A DNA stretch of 40,777 nucleotides from an uncultured Collinsella sp. (GTDB lineage: Bacteria; Actinomycetota; Coriobacteriia; Coriobacteriales; Coriobacteriaceae). Positions 15,552 to 24,150 of this stretch are shown here, in pieces (within the stretch, counting starts at the first letter, position 1; every line of letters begins with the position of its first letter). A program made the position numbers and the translations under genes. Location of the stretch: positions 1 through 40,777 of the forward strand of contig USAJ01000011.1 in the NCBI GenBank assembly GCA_900552685.1, given 5' to 3'. The notes below the pieces were generated by a model that was not told the DNA's origin, ran no database searches, and saw only the letters and a list, made by a program, of their open reading frames with translations.

Positions 15552-16916
15552 CTAGTTCTTGAGCGAGTTCAGCGGCGCCGGGAATCGACCGCCACGGTGG
15601 GCAAGCACGGTGCCGGCGTTGGGGTTCACCGGCATGATGGGCGCACGGCCAAACAGGCCGCCATACTCGACGCAGTCGCCCACGCCCTTGCCGATGGCAG
15701 GGATCACGCGCACGGCCGTGGTCTTGTTGTTGATGACGCCGATGGCCATCTCGTCGGCGATGATGCCGGCGATGGTCTCGACTGGGGTGTCGCCGGGGAT
15801 GGCGATCATATCCAGGCCGACGGAGCACACGCAGGTCATGGCCTCGAGCTTCTCGAGCGAAAGTGCACCGGCCTCGACGGCGGCGATCATGCCGGCGTCC
15901 TCGGACACGGGGATAAAGGCACCCGAGAGACCGCCCACGCTGGAGCTGGCCATGACGCCGCCCTTCTTGACGGCATCGTTGAGCATGGCGAGCGCGCAGG
16001 TCGTGCCCGGGCCACCGCAGGTGCCCACGCCGATGATCTCGAGGATGCGCGCGACGGAGTCGCCGATGGCAGGCGTGGGAGCCAGCGACAGGTCGACAAT
16101 GCCTTTCTCGACACCCAGACGGCGGGCTGCCTCACGGCTCATGAGCTCGCCGGCGCGGGTGATCTTAAAGGCGGTCTGCTTGATCTTCTCGGCAACCTCC
16201 ATCATCGAGGCGGAGTCGGGGAGCGTCTCCAAGGCAGCAGCCATAACGCCGGGGCCCGAGACGCCAACGTTGATGACGGCGTCGGCCTCGCCACCGCCGT
16301 GGACGGCGCCCGCCATAAACGGGGAGTCCTCGACCATGTTGGCAAAGCAGACAAACTTGGAGGCGCCAACGGAATCCTGGTCGGCCGTGAGCTTGGCGGC
16401 ATCGATGATGGTCTGGGCGGCCATGAGCACGGCATCCATGTTGATACCGGCGCGCAGGCTGGCGACGTTGACGCTGGAGCAGACGCGGCTCGTGGTGGCG
16501 AGCGCCTGGGGGATGGACTGGATGACGCGGCGGTCGGCGTCGCCGATGCCCTTCTGGACGAGCGCGGAAAAGCCGCCCAGGTAGTCGATGCCGAGCGTCT
16601 CAGCCGCGCGGTCGAGGGCATGCGCGATGGGGGTGAGGTCCTCATCCTTGCAGCACGCGGCGATCTGCGCCACCGGGGTGACGGAAACGCGCTTGTTGAC
16701 GATGGGGATACCGTACTCGCGCTCGAGGTTCTCGGCGGTCTCGACCAGATGCTCAGCCGTGTGCGTCACGTGGTCGTAGATCTTCGTGCACATGCGGTCG
16801 AGGTTCTCGTCACCGCAACCCATGAGCGAAACACCCATGGTGATGGTCCTGATGTCGAGGTTCTGCTCCTCAACCATGCCGCGGGTTTCCGCGATTTCTG
16901 CGGGCGTGATCGCCAT
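15552..16916 (-). CDS. UPF0210 / DUF711 (PFL-like) family protein
   Basis: A 454-aa protein of the widespread but poorly understood UPF0210 family, whose fold resembles glycyl-radical PFL-type barrels but which lacks a proven reaction. The start at 16916 (MAITPAEIAETRGMVEEQNL) fits the family N-terminus and has AGGAG 8 nt upstream; an upstream ATG at 16973 adds 19 unlikely residues. Conserved stretches include RTITMGVSLMGC, RVSVTPVAQIAA, CSSVNVASLRAGINMDAV and MAMLND-like glycine-rich loops near GGPGTTCALAMLNDAV. In many genomes an ACT-domain UPF0237 gene precedes it; none is here. Confidence 0.88.
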   Translation of the reverse strand: MAITPAEIAETRGMVEEQNLDIRTITMGVSLMGCGDENLDRMCTKIYDHVTHTAEHLVETAENLEREYGIPIVNKRVSVTPVAQIAACCKDEDLTPIAHALDRAAETLGIDYLGGFSALVQKGIGDADRRVIQSIPQALATTSRVCSSVNVASLRAGINMDAVLMAAQTIIDAAKLTADQDSVGASKFVCFANMVEDSPFMAGAVHGGGEADAVINVGVSGPGVMAAALETLPDSASMMEVAEKIKQTAFKITRAGELMSREAARRLGVEKGIVDLSLAPTPAIGDSVARILEIIGVGTCGGPGTTCALAMLNDAVKKGGVMASSSVGGLSGAFIPVSEDAGMIAAVEAGALSLEKLEAMTCVCSVGLDMIAIPGDTPVETIAGIIADEMAIGVINNKTTAVRVIPAIGKGVGDCVEYGGLFGRAPIMPVNPNAGTVLAHRGGRFPAPLNSLKN

Positions 16917-16961
16917 CCTTGCGCTCCTATCTGCCAAAACGAGCATAGTCTTATCTATTCT

Positions 16962-17000
16962 AACGTGCCGCACGTGCCAAGTGGCGCATGCGGCACGTTT
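16962..17000 (-). terminator. Palindromic hairpin after metH
   Basis: A perfect 11-bp stem, AACGTGCCGCA (16962-16972) with TGCGGCACGTT (16989-16999), and a partly paired loop (TGCCA/TGGC). It lies 25 nt past the metH stop and before the UPF0210 gene. The T run is short on both strands. Confidence 0.6.
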
Positions 17001-17024
17001 TGGTGCTCGGTTGTTTCCGTTGTG

Positions 17025-19583
17025 TTACTGCCCAAAGACCTCTTCGGCGATGCGAGCGCTTTCGGCGGCGTCCTTGGCGTAGTAGTCCGCGCCGATCTGC
17101 TTGGCGTATTCGGGGGTGAGTACGGCGCCGCCCACGATGATCTTGACGCCCGGCACCTCGGCATGGAGCAGCTTGATGGTCTCCTCCATGGCGACGACTG
17201 TGGTAGTCATAAGCGCCGAGAGGCCGACGAGCTTAATGTCACGCTCCTGCACGGTCTTGAGCACCTCTTGCGGGTCGACGTCGCGGCCTAGGTCAAAGAC
17301 GGCGTAGCCGTAGTTATCGAGCAGCATCTTGACGATGTTCTTGCCAATATCGTGGATGTCGCCCTTGACGGTGGCCACGCAGATCTTGCCCTTGTCGGCA
17401 ATCTCGCCGGCGGGCATCAGGCGCTTGATGGTGTCGAAGCCCACGCGTGCCGCCTCGGCCGAGGCCATAAGCTGCGGCAAGAAGAACTTGCCCTGGTCAA
17501 AGAGGACGCCCACCTCGTCGAGGGCGGGGATAAAGTGGTTGTTGATAAGATCCATAGCGTCGTGGTCGGCCAGCAGGCGCTCAGTCTCGGTCGCGATCTC
17601 GCCCTTACGGCCCGAGACGACCATGCGACGAATTGGGTCGTCGTTGCCGTCGGTGCCGGCGGTGCCAGCAGCGGACACGGTGTCGGTCGATGCGGCCTGA
17701 GCTGCTGCCGGGTTTGCGGCGATCTTGTACGGATCGGTCCAGCCGGCGTAGCGCTCGATGTATCCGGTCGAGCCCTCGTCCTCAACGCTCAGGACGCGAT
17801 AGCTGTAGACGGTATCCATAAAGCGCTTGGAGCCCGGGTTCATGATGGGGGCGTCCAGGCCCGCGCCGAAGGCGGCGGCCAAAAAGACCGAACCCAGCAG
17901 CGGGCGGGCAGGCAGGCCAAAGCTGATGTTCGACACGCCGAGCGCGCATTTGACGCCCAGACGCTCCTTGCACAGGGACATGGCGCGTAGGATCTGCTCA
18001 GCCTGGCGTTGATTAGTCGAGGCGGTCATGACCAGACAGTCGATGAGGATGCGGTCCGGGCCGATGCCGTAGCGGGCGGCCTCGGCCACGATGCGCTCGG
18101 CGATGGCGAAGCGGGCCTCGGCGGTATCGGGGATGCCGCCTTCGTCGAGCGTAAGGCCGACAACGTTGGTGCCGTAGTGGGCGACCAACGGAAAGATCTC
18201 ATCCATGATCTGCTGCTTGCCATTGACCGAGTTGATGATGGGCTTGCCGGCGTAGCGGCGCACGGCGGCCTCGACGGCTGCGGGGTCGGTGGAGTCGATC
18301 TGCAGCGGCAGCAGCGTGGAGCCCTGGAGCTGCTCGGTGGCCTGCTGGATGACCTTGACCTCGTCGATCTCGGGCAGGCCCACGTTGACGTCCAAGATGT
18401 CGGCGCCCTGCTCCTGCTGGCTGATGCCCTGACTCACGACGTAGTCCAGGTCGCCGTCGCGCAGGGCCTGCTGCAGGCGCTTTTTGCCGGTGGGGTTGAT
18501 GCGCTCGCCGATGACGGCGATCTTGTGGCCGTCGCAGGGAAGGTCCACCACGGTCTGGGCGCTCGTGACCGACATACTGGGCTTGCGGCGGCGCGGACTG
18601 GGCGTGTGGTTGTCGATAAGCGTGCGCAGGGCCGCCATATGCGCGGGCGTGGTACCGCAGCAGCCGCCCACGACGCTCACGCCGTCGACGATCATGCCGG
18701 CGACGGCCTCGGCGTACTCGGGTGCCTGGATGTCAAAGACGGTATTGCCGTCGTCGTCCACGCGGGGCAGTCCCGCGTTGGCCTGCACCATAACGGGCTT
18801 GTCGGTAACGGTGAGCATGCGCGCGGCGAGTCCTCGGAGCTCGGCCGGGCCCTGGCTGCAGTTGATGCCCAGGACGTCGGCGCCGATGGCGTCGAGGGTG
18901 ATGGCGGCGACCTCGGGGCTCGTGCCCAAGAAGGTGCGGCCGTCTTCCTCAAAGGTCATGGTGGCAAAGACGGGCAGGTCGGAATTCTCGCGGCAGGCGA
19001 GGACGGCGGCCTTGATCTCGGCAAGGTCGGTCATGGTCTCGATAATAAAGAGGTCCACACCCGCATCGACGCCGGCGCGCACCTCCTCGGCAAAGAGGTC
19101 ATAGGCCTCGTCGAAGCTGAGGGTACCCAGGGGGCGCAGCAGGGCGCCGATGGGGCCGATATCGCCGGCAACGTAGCGGGCGCCGGCCTCGCGGGCGCAG
19201 GTGACTGCCGCGGCAAAGACGTCTGCCACGGTGGCGGCGCCGTCGAGCTTGTGGGCGTTGGCGCCAAAGGTGTTGGCGGTGATCACGTCACAGCCAGCCT
19301 CGACGTACTGACGCTGAATATCGGTGATGACCTGGGGCTCCTCAAAGTTGAGCAGCTCGGGCAGGGCGCCTGCCTTCATGCCGGCGGCCTGCAACATGGT
19401 GCCCATGCCGCCGTCGAACAGCAGGTGTCCCGTGCCCTCGATAGCGGCGCGCAGGCGATCGTCCTTAATGTACAGGTCGTCGATCGTGCGTGTCTTGTAT
19501 GCAGCGCCATTGCGGCGTGCGGCATCAACGGGCGCCGCCAGCGCGGCGCCGTCCAGATCATGAGTGATAAGCGGAGTAAACAT
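17025..19583 (-). CDS. metH: Cobalamin-dependent methionine synthase, core without reactivation domain
   Basis: An 852-aa cytosolic enzyme that moves a methyl group from methyl-tetrahydrofolate via cobalamin to homocysteine. Domains: homocysteine/Zn barrel about 45-325 with ligands C242 (INCSQGP), C308 and C309 (GGCCGTTP); pterin barrel about 354-605 (IAVIGERINPTGKK); an Ala-rich linker near 620-648; B12 cap about 650-735; B12-binding domain about 735-852, with the cobalt-ligand His744 in GDIHDIGKN. It stops there, about 370 residues short of E. coli MetH. The missing AdoMet-binding reactivation domain is encoded by the next gene upstream in the same operon. The first 44 residues are an extension of unknown role. 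Confidence 0.95.
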   Translation of the reverse strand: MFTPLITHDLDGAALAAPVDAARRNGAAYKTRTIDDLYIKDDRLRAAIEGTGHLLFDGGMGTMLQAAGMKAGALPELLNFEEPQVITDIQRQYVEAGCDVITANTFGANAHKLDGAATVADVFAAAVTCAREAGARYVAGDIGPIGALLRPLGTLSFDEAYDLFAEEVRAGVDAGVDLFIIETMTDLAEIKAAVLACRENSDLPVFATMTFEEDGRTFLGTSPEVAAITLDAIGADVLGINCSQGPAELRGLAARMLTVTDKPVMVQANAGLPRVDDDGNTVFDIQAPEYAEAVAGMIVDGVSVVGGCCGTTPAHMAALRTLIDNHTPSPRRRKPSMSVTSAQTVVDLPCDGHKIAVIGERINPTGKKRLQQALRDGDLDYVVSQGISQQEQGADILDVNVGLPEIDEVKVIQQATEQLQGSTLLPLQIDSTDPAAVEAAVRRYAGKPIINSVNGKQQIMDEIFPLVAHYGTNVVGLTLDEGGIPDTAEARFAIAERIVAEAARYGIGPDRILIDCLVMTASTNQRQAEQILRAMSLCKERLGVKCALGVSNISFGLPARPLLGSVFLAAAFGAGLDAPIMNPGSKRFMDTVYSYRVLSVEDEGSTGYIERYAGWTDPYKIAANPAAAQAASTDTVSAAGTAGTDGNDDPIRRMVVSGRKGEIATETERLLADHDAMDLINNHFIPALDEVGVLFDQGKFFLPQLMASAEAARVGFDTIKRLMPAGEIADKGKICVATVKGDIHDIGKNIVKMLLDNYGYAVFDLGRDVDPQEVLKTVQERDIKLVGLSALMTTTVVAMEETIKLLHAEVPGVKIIVGGAVLTPEYAKQIGADYYAKDAAESARIAEEVFGQ

Positions 19584-19592
19584 CGATGGCTC

Positions 19593-20381
19593 CTAATGGC
19601 TGGAATAGCAGGTAGTGTGGGCGGCGCGGAAGCGGCAGTGCTCGCGCATACGGCAGATATTGCAGGTGGGGCGGCTCTGGGCGTCGTGGACCTCGCCGTC
19701 GAACAGACCAATCACCGCGGTCACGCTCTTGGTGGGCATGAGCAGGCTGGTGGGGGTGACGGTAAGTCCAATGAGGCGCGTGGCGTTGAGTGCATCCACG
19801 ATCGAGCGCTGTGCCGTGAGCGGGCAGTCGCCATAGCCGGGACTGAAGCGCCAGTTACCGGCGAGTCCGTGTGCAGCGGCCGCAGCCTTGACCTGCTGGT
19901 CCATCTGCTCAACAGCAGCTTCTACATAGGCGGAGCACGCGGCGTCGAGCACGGCGCCTTCCAGGGGTTGCTGGGCTCCAGTGGTGCGCAGGCGACGCTC
20001 GGCGTCCATGCCGAGGGTACAGGCCATGAGCGCCGACAGGCGGGCGTCCTTAAGGTGGCGATAGATATCACGACCCCGCAGCTCAACATTGGTGCCAACC
20101 AAGCGGATGCAGGGCTCGCCCTGCTCGTCAACGCCCGTGGCATCGACGGCAAACACGCGACGCACGCCACGGGGCTCAATGTCCAGTTCCAGACGTTCAA
20201 CGACAAGCTCAATACGCTGCGCTAGCTCGGGTTCAATCTGTTGACCGCCATAGCCCAGGTAGCGCAACATCTCGGCACGATCGACGCGGGGATGGTGCGT
20301 ATCATCGATACGATAAAGCGCCGGCGACGCAAGGTCGGCCGGCACTTCGACAGCGGTTGTATCGATGTGCGGTTTTTCCAT
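19593..20381 (-). CDS. Stand-alone methionine synthase reactivation (Met_synt_B12) protein
   Basis: A 262-aa protein equivalent to the C-terminal activation domain of MetH, which binds S-adenosylmethionine and remethylates cobalamin that has become oxidised. Signatures: NWRFSPGYGDCPLTAQ, where the family has RxSPGYGDxPL, and SLLMPTKSVTAVIGL. A C-terminal Cys cluster CNICRMREHC is typical of the separate form seen in anaerobes (as in Thermotoga). It overlaps metF by 1 nt (TAATG) and sits 9 nt before metH, so the three genes are one operon and together rebuild a full MetH pathway. Electrons for reactivation must come from another protein, not seen here. Confidence 0.9.
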   Translation of the reverse strand: MEKPHIDTTAVEVPADLASPALYRIDDTHHPRVDRAEMLRYLGYGGQQIEPELAQRIELVVERLELDIEPRGVRRVFAVDATGVDEQGEPCIRLVGTNVELRGRDIYRHLKDARLSALMACTLGMDAERRLRTTGAQQPLEGAVLDAACSAYVEAAVEQMDQQVKAAAAAHGLAGNWRFSPGYGDCPLTAQRSIVDALNATRLIGLTVTPTSLLMPTKSVTAVIGLFDGEVHDAQSRPTCNICRMREHCRFRAAHTTCYSSH

Positions 20382-21253
20382 TACCCCAGGCGCTCCATAA
20401 TGGTCGCGGCGATTGCAGGACGGTTCATAGTGTACAGGTGCAGGCCGTCGGCGCCGTGCTCCTTAAGGTCGCAAAGCTGACGAGCAGCATAATCTACACC
20501 GGCTGTCTGCAGGCTCTCGGGGTCGTTCTCGTACTTGGCGAGGATCTTGATGACGGGGGAGGGCAGCGACGCGCCGCACATAAAGACCATGCGGCTGATC
20601 TGCGACTTGCCCATAAACGGCATGATGCCCGCGGTAATGGGCACGGTGATGCCGGCCTTGTCGGCAAGCTCGCGGAAGCGATAGAAGCACTCGTTATCAA
20701 AGAAGAGCTGTGTCACAAAGAAGCTCGCGCCGGCGTCTTGCTTTTGCTTGAGGTGCTCGACCGAGAGGTTGAGATCCTCGCAGGCAATGTGGCCTTCGGG
20801 GTAGGCTGCGGCGCCCACACAAAAGCCGGCATCGACGAGCTCGGGGATAAGGTCGCGGGCGTAGGCGTAGTCCGAGGCGGGCTTGTCGTCCTCGGTCGCG
20901 CCAGCGGGAAGATCGCCGCGCAGGGCCAGGATGTTTTCAACGCCGGCGGTGCGATACTCGGCGATCTTGGCGGCGATATCGGCGTGCGAGCGGCCCACAC
21001 AGGTAAGGTGTGCCACCGAGGGTGTATCGAATTCGCTCGTAATCATATGTGCGATGGGGGCGGTGGTGGCGCCGTTGCCCGAGCCGCCGGCCGAGCAGGT
21101 GACCGAGACAAAGCTCGGCGAAAGCTTGCACAGATTGCCTGCCACCTCGCGAGCCGTGTCGAGGGTTAGCTCGCCCTTGGGCGGGAACATCTCAAACGAA
21201 ACGGGTGCGGTGCCTTGGGATGCTGCCTGCTTAAAAACCTCGTCGACGCGCAT
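20381..21253 (-). CDS. metF: Methylenetetrahydrofolate reductase
   Basis: A 290-aa flavoenzyme that reduces 5,10-methylene-THF to 5-methyl-THF, the methyl donor for the adjacent MetH. Signatures: PVSFEMFPPKGE at the N-terminus, HLTCVGRS, NILALRGDLP and FFVTQLFFDN, then GIMPFMGKSQI. The length is that of the short bacterial MetF, with no regulatory C-terminus. AAAGGAG precedes ATG 21253, and an exact 19-nt copy of that site and start lies directly upstream (see 21250-21287). It is the first gene of the metF-activator-metH operon. Confidence 0.96.
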   Translation of the reverse strand: MRVDEVFKQAASQGTAPVSFEMFPPKGELTLDTAREVAGNLCKLSPSFVSVTCSAGGSGNGATTAPIAHMITSEFDTPSVAHLTCVGRSHADIAAKIAEYRTAGVENILALRGDLPAGATEDDKPASDYAYARDLIPELVDAGFCVGAAAYPEGHIACEDLNLSVEHLKQKQDAGASFFVTQLFFDNECFYRFRELADKAGITVPITAGIMPFMGKSQISRMVFMCGASLPSPVIKILAKYENDPESLQTAGVDYAARQLCDLKEHGADGLHLYTMNRPAIAATIMERLG

Positions 21254-21287
21254 ATCGTGCTCCTTTAGGCATATCGTGCTCCTTTAG
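21250..21287 (-). promoter_or_regulatory. Tandem duplication of the metF ribosome-binding site and start codon
   Basis: Two exact 19-nt copies (21250-21268 and 21269-21287) read CTAAAGGAGCACGATATGC on the minus strand. The upstream copy gives a second ATG (21270-21272). Because 19 is not a multiple of 3 this ATG is out of frame. It opens a 13-codon frame, MPKGARYARRRGF, that stops at 21231, inside metF. The result is an overlapping upstream frame with an equally good ribosome-binding site. Confidence 0.85.
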
Positions 21288-21420
21288 ATACGTAATAGTG
21301 TGATGTGTGGTAAGGATTCTACAGCACCACTGTGTTACGGTGGAGTTTCACTCGCTATTTGGTGATACCAATCGAAAATGCTTTGCTATCGGCATTTCTT
21401 ATAACAGAGCGGTCAATCTA

Positions 21421-21478
21421 GGATGGGGCTATAAAGACTGGTATCTGATACGAAATACCAGTTAATAGAGCCCCATCC
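21421..21478. repeat. 58-bp interrupted palindrome between metF and glnA
   Basis: Outer arms GGATGGGGCT (21421-21430) and AGCCCCATCC (21469-21478), and inner arms ACTGGTAT and ATACCAGT, are separated by symmetric 6-nt unpaired segments, with a 10-nt loop. No T run follows on either strand. It lies in the 350-bp divergent gap. The rest of the gap (21289-21420, 21479-21698) holds an ACAT/ATGT dyad near 21593-21607 and a possible plus promoter TTGATT (21575-21580) with CATAAC 16 nt on; no gene is seen. Confidence 0.7.
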
Positions 21479-21698
21479 CAAATTGACTACCCTTAAACTA
21501 TGGGGAGAGGTCTGCAATTTATACAGTTGATTGGCTGTTGAGGGTGGCAACGCCGCCTCGATAGGGTAACCTCATTGATTGGTTTCGTGACAGCAACATA
21601 ACGGTAATGTCGCGGAAACACGACGAGTCTAATCTATGACTCGTTCGTTAGTAATCAACACCGCTTCTCACGCGGTGCCGATACGAAGGGAGTTCCGT

Positions 21699-23786
21699 AT
21701 GGCCGATCTTACTGACCGCTTCGGGACCATGGTGTTCTCTGAGGAAGTCATGAAGGACTACCTCCCCAAGGACATTTGGAAGCGCCTTGCTGCAACCCTC
21801 GAGGGCGGTGAGCCGCTCGACCTGGATGTGGCCAACGCCGTTGCCCACGCCATGAAGGTCTGGGCCATCTCCAAGGGTGCGACGCACTACGCACACTGGT
21901 TCCAGCCGCTTTCGGGCATTACTTCCGAGAAGCACGACAGCTTCCTGGAGCCCAACCACGACGGCACCGCTATTACCAAGTTTACGGGCAAGAACCTCAT
22001 CCAGGGCGAGCCGGACGCCTCCAGCTTCCCCAACGGCGGCCTGCGCGCCACCTTCGAGGCCCGTGGCTACACCGCTTGGGATCCCACCAGCCCCGCTTTT
22101 ATCAAGGACGATGTCCTGTGCATCCCCACGGCTTTCTGCTCCTACACGGGCGAGGCCCTGGACAAGAAGACCCCGCTGCTGCGCTCCATGACCGCGCTCT
22201 CGCGTGAGTCCAAGCGCGTTTTGGCGCTGTTTGGTAAGACCCCCAAGAAGGTCGTTCCTTCCGTGGGCGATGAGCAGGAGTACTTCCTGATCAAGAAAGA
22301 CGCTTACCGCAAGCGCAGGGACCTGGTCATCACCGGCCGCACCCTCTTTGGCGCTGCTCCCTGCAAGGGCCAGGAGCTCGAGGAGCACTACTTTGGCGCT
22401 ATCCGCCCCACCGTCTCGGCCTATATGAAGGACCTGGACGATGAGCTGTGGGCGCTTGGCATTCCCGCCAAGACCAAGCACAACGAGGTCGCTCCCTGCC
22501 AGCATGAGCTCGCCCCTGTCTATGGCGAGGTCAACGAGGCCATCGACCAGAATCTGGTCATGATGGAGAAGATGAAGCTCATCGCCTCCCGCCACGACTT
22601 GGTCTGCCTGCTGCACGAGAAGCCCTTCGAGGGCATCAACGGTTCGGGCAAGCACAACAACTGGTCGCTTGGCACCGAGTCCGAGAATCTGCTCGATCCG
22701 GGCGACACTCCGCTCGACAACCTGCAGTTCATCGTCTTCCTCACCGCGGTGATCGAGGCCGTCGATAACTATCAGGAGCTCCTGCGTGCCTCCGTTGCCT
22801 CGGCCGGCAACGACCATCGTCTGGGCGCCAACGAGGCTCCTCCGGCGATTATGTCCATCTTCCTGGGCGACCAGCTTACCGAGGTCGTCGAGAAGATCAT
22901 TGATGGCAAGGCTTCCGTCCATGCCACGCGCGGCGTGCTCGACCTGGGCGCCGATACCCTGCCCAAGCTGATGCAGGACAACACCGACCGCAACCGCACC
23001 TCCCCGTTTGCCTTCACCGGCAACAAGTTTGAGTTCCGTGCCTGCGGCTCCGAGCAGAACGTCTCCGACTCCAACCTGGTGCTCGATGCCGCCGTGGCCA
23101 AGTCGCTCAAGTCCTTCGCCGACGCACTCGAGGGTACGCCCGAGGATAAGTTCCAGGACGCCGCGCTCGAGTACTGCAAGAAGGTGCTGACCGATCACCA
23201 GCGCATCCTGTTCTCCGGCGACGGTTACTCCGACGAGTGGCCCATTGAGGCCGAGAAGCGCGGCCTTGCCAACAACAAGACCACGGCCGACGCCCTGCCC
23301 GCCTTTGTTTCCGATAAGGCCATCGCGCTCTTTGAGGAGACGGGCGTCTTGACCAAGGCCGAGGCCCAGTGCCGCTACGACTGCAAGCTCGAGAAGTACA
23401 ACAAGCTCATGAACATCGAGGCTACCACGATGGTTCGCGAGGCGCGTCGTACCTATCGCCCGGTCATTACCGCCTACGCCACCAAGGTCGCTAAGGGCCT
23501 CGAGACTATTCGTGCCGCCGGTGCTGAGGCCGCCATGCAGTGCGAGCAGAACACGCTCAACAAACTCTGCAACGGTATCACTGCCATCAACGACTCCATC
23601 AAGGCGCTCGACGTCGTGCATCAGAAGGCCGAGGCTCTCGATGGCCAGGAGCAGGCCAACGTGTACGCGCACGAGGTCGTTCCCGCTATGGATGCGCTGC
23701 GTGCCGCCGTGGACGCCATGGAGGAGATCGTGGCCGCTGACTACTGGCCGGTCCCGACCTACGACGACATTCTGTTCTATGTGTAG
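21699..23786 (+). CDS. glnA: Glutamine synthetase type III
   Basis: A 695-aa cytosolic enzyme that makes glutamine from glutamate, ammonia and ATP. The length, about 250 residues above GSI, and the sequence are those of GSIII (GlnN), common in Bacteroidetes, some Firmicutes and cyanobacteria. ATG 21699 follows AAGGGAG; an upstream in-frame ATG at 21636 has no such site. Active-site motifs: VGDEQEYFLI (metal-binding Glu), KHNEVAPCQHELAP, NGSGKHNNWSL (ATP/glutamate loop) and ANEAPPAIMSIFLG. It is transcribed alone and ends at a strong terminator. The long upstream region suggests nitrogen control, but no known box is clear. Confidence 0.96.
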   Translation: MADLTDRFGTMVFSEEVMKDYLPKDIWKRLAATLEGGEPLDLDVANAVAHAMKVWAISKGATHYAHWFQPLSGITSEKHDSFLEPNHDGTAITKFTGKNLIQGEPDASSFPNGGLRATFEARGYTAWDPTSPAFIKDDVLCIPTAFCSYTGEALDKKTPLLRSMTALSRESKRVLALFGKTPKKVVPSVGDEQEYFLIKKDAYRKRRDLVITGRTLFGAAPCKGQELEEHYFGAIRPTVSAYMKDLDDELWALGIPAKTKHNEVAPCQHELAPVYGEVNEAIDQNLVMMEKMKLIASRHDLVCLLHEKPFEGINGSGKHNNWSLGTESENLLDPGDTPLDNLQFIVFLTAVIEAVDNYQELLRASVASAGNDHRLGANEAPPAIMSIFLGDQLTEVVEKIIDGKASVHATRGVLDLGADTLPKLMQDNTDRNRTSPFAFTGNKFEFRACGSEQNVSDSNLVLDAAVAKSLKSFADALEGTPEDKFQDAALEYCKKVLTDHQRILFSGDGYSDEWPIEAEKRGLANNKTTADALPAFVSDKAIALFEETGVLTKAEAQCRYDCKLEKYNKLMNIEATTMVREARRTYRPVITAYATKVAKGLETIRAAGAEAAMQCEQNTLNKLCNGITAINDSIKALDVVHQKAEALDGQEQANVYAHEVVPAMDALRAAVDAMEEIVAADYWPVPTYDDILFYV

Positions 23787-23816
23787 AACGTAACTGACAT
23801 ATCGTCACGGTATTGA

Positions 23817-23849
23817 GCCGGGGTCCGCATCATGCGGGCCCTGGTTTTT
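23817..23849 (+). terminator. Intrinsic terminator of glnA
   Basis: A 13-bp stem, CCGGGGTCCGCAT (23818-23830) with ATGCGGGCCCTGG (23832-23844), wobbles included. The loop is annotated minimally as one C, so the top pairs likely open. Then TTTTT. Confidence 0.88.
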
Positions 23850-23911
23850 GTTTGCGAAGGACGCTTTGAAGCCCGTTTTGCCGCCGACTTGCCTAGGTAT
23901 AAAGGGTTGTG

Positions 23912-24125
23912 GACAAAAAACGTCAAATATGAGTACTGTCACAAGTCCTGTAGCATTATTTATTTGCAAAATATGTAGTGTTACGCAACATATGTACAAG
24001 TACTTAGCCGATAAACGTCTGCAATTCTTCCGCCGTAGGACGCCTGACGTCTAAATCGACTTCTAAAGGCATGAAATCGCTGTTACTAAAATGGTAACAG
24101 TACTCATATTTGCTATTTTTTGCCC
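23912..24125. repeat. Element with about 31-bp terminal inverted repeats
   Basis: CAAATATGAGTACTGT (23924-23939) is repeated perfectly in reverse at 24097-24112. The match extends outward through an AAAAAA tract and inward through AC to about 31 bp with a few mismatches. The inside is A/T-rich compared with the genome. On the minus strand it holds a 22-codon frame (24004-24072), MPLEVDLDVRRPTAEELQTF plus two residues, which reads like the beginning of a protein but has no clear ribosome-binding site. A GTTAC/GTAAC dyad lies just before that frame. It may be a MITE-like remnant or a decayed gene with its operator. Confidence 0.6.
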
Positions 24126-24150
24126 ACTGGCTTTGCGATGATGCCGTGAT

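Noticed and set aside
15396..17291. 631-aa plus-strand frame over the inverted-repeat element and UPF0210/metH
   Set aside because: Antisense shadow of two minus-strand genes.
21648..23672. A 674-aa minus-strand frame opposite glnA
   Set aside because: Antisense shadow of a clear GSIII gene.
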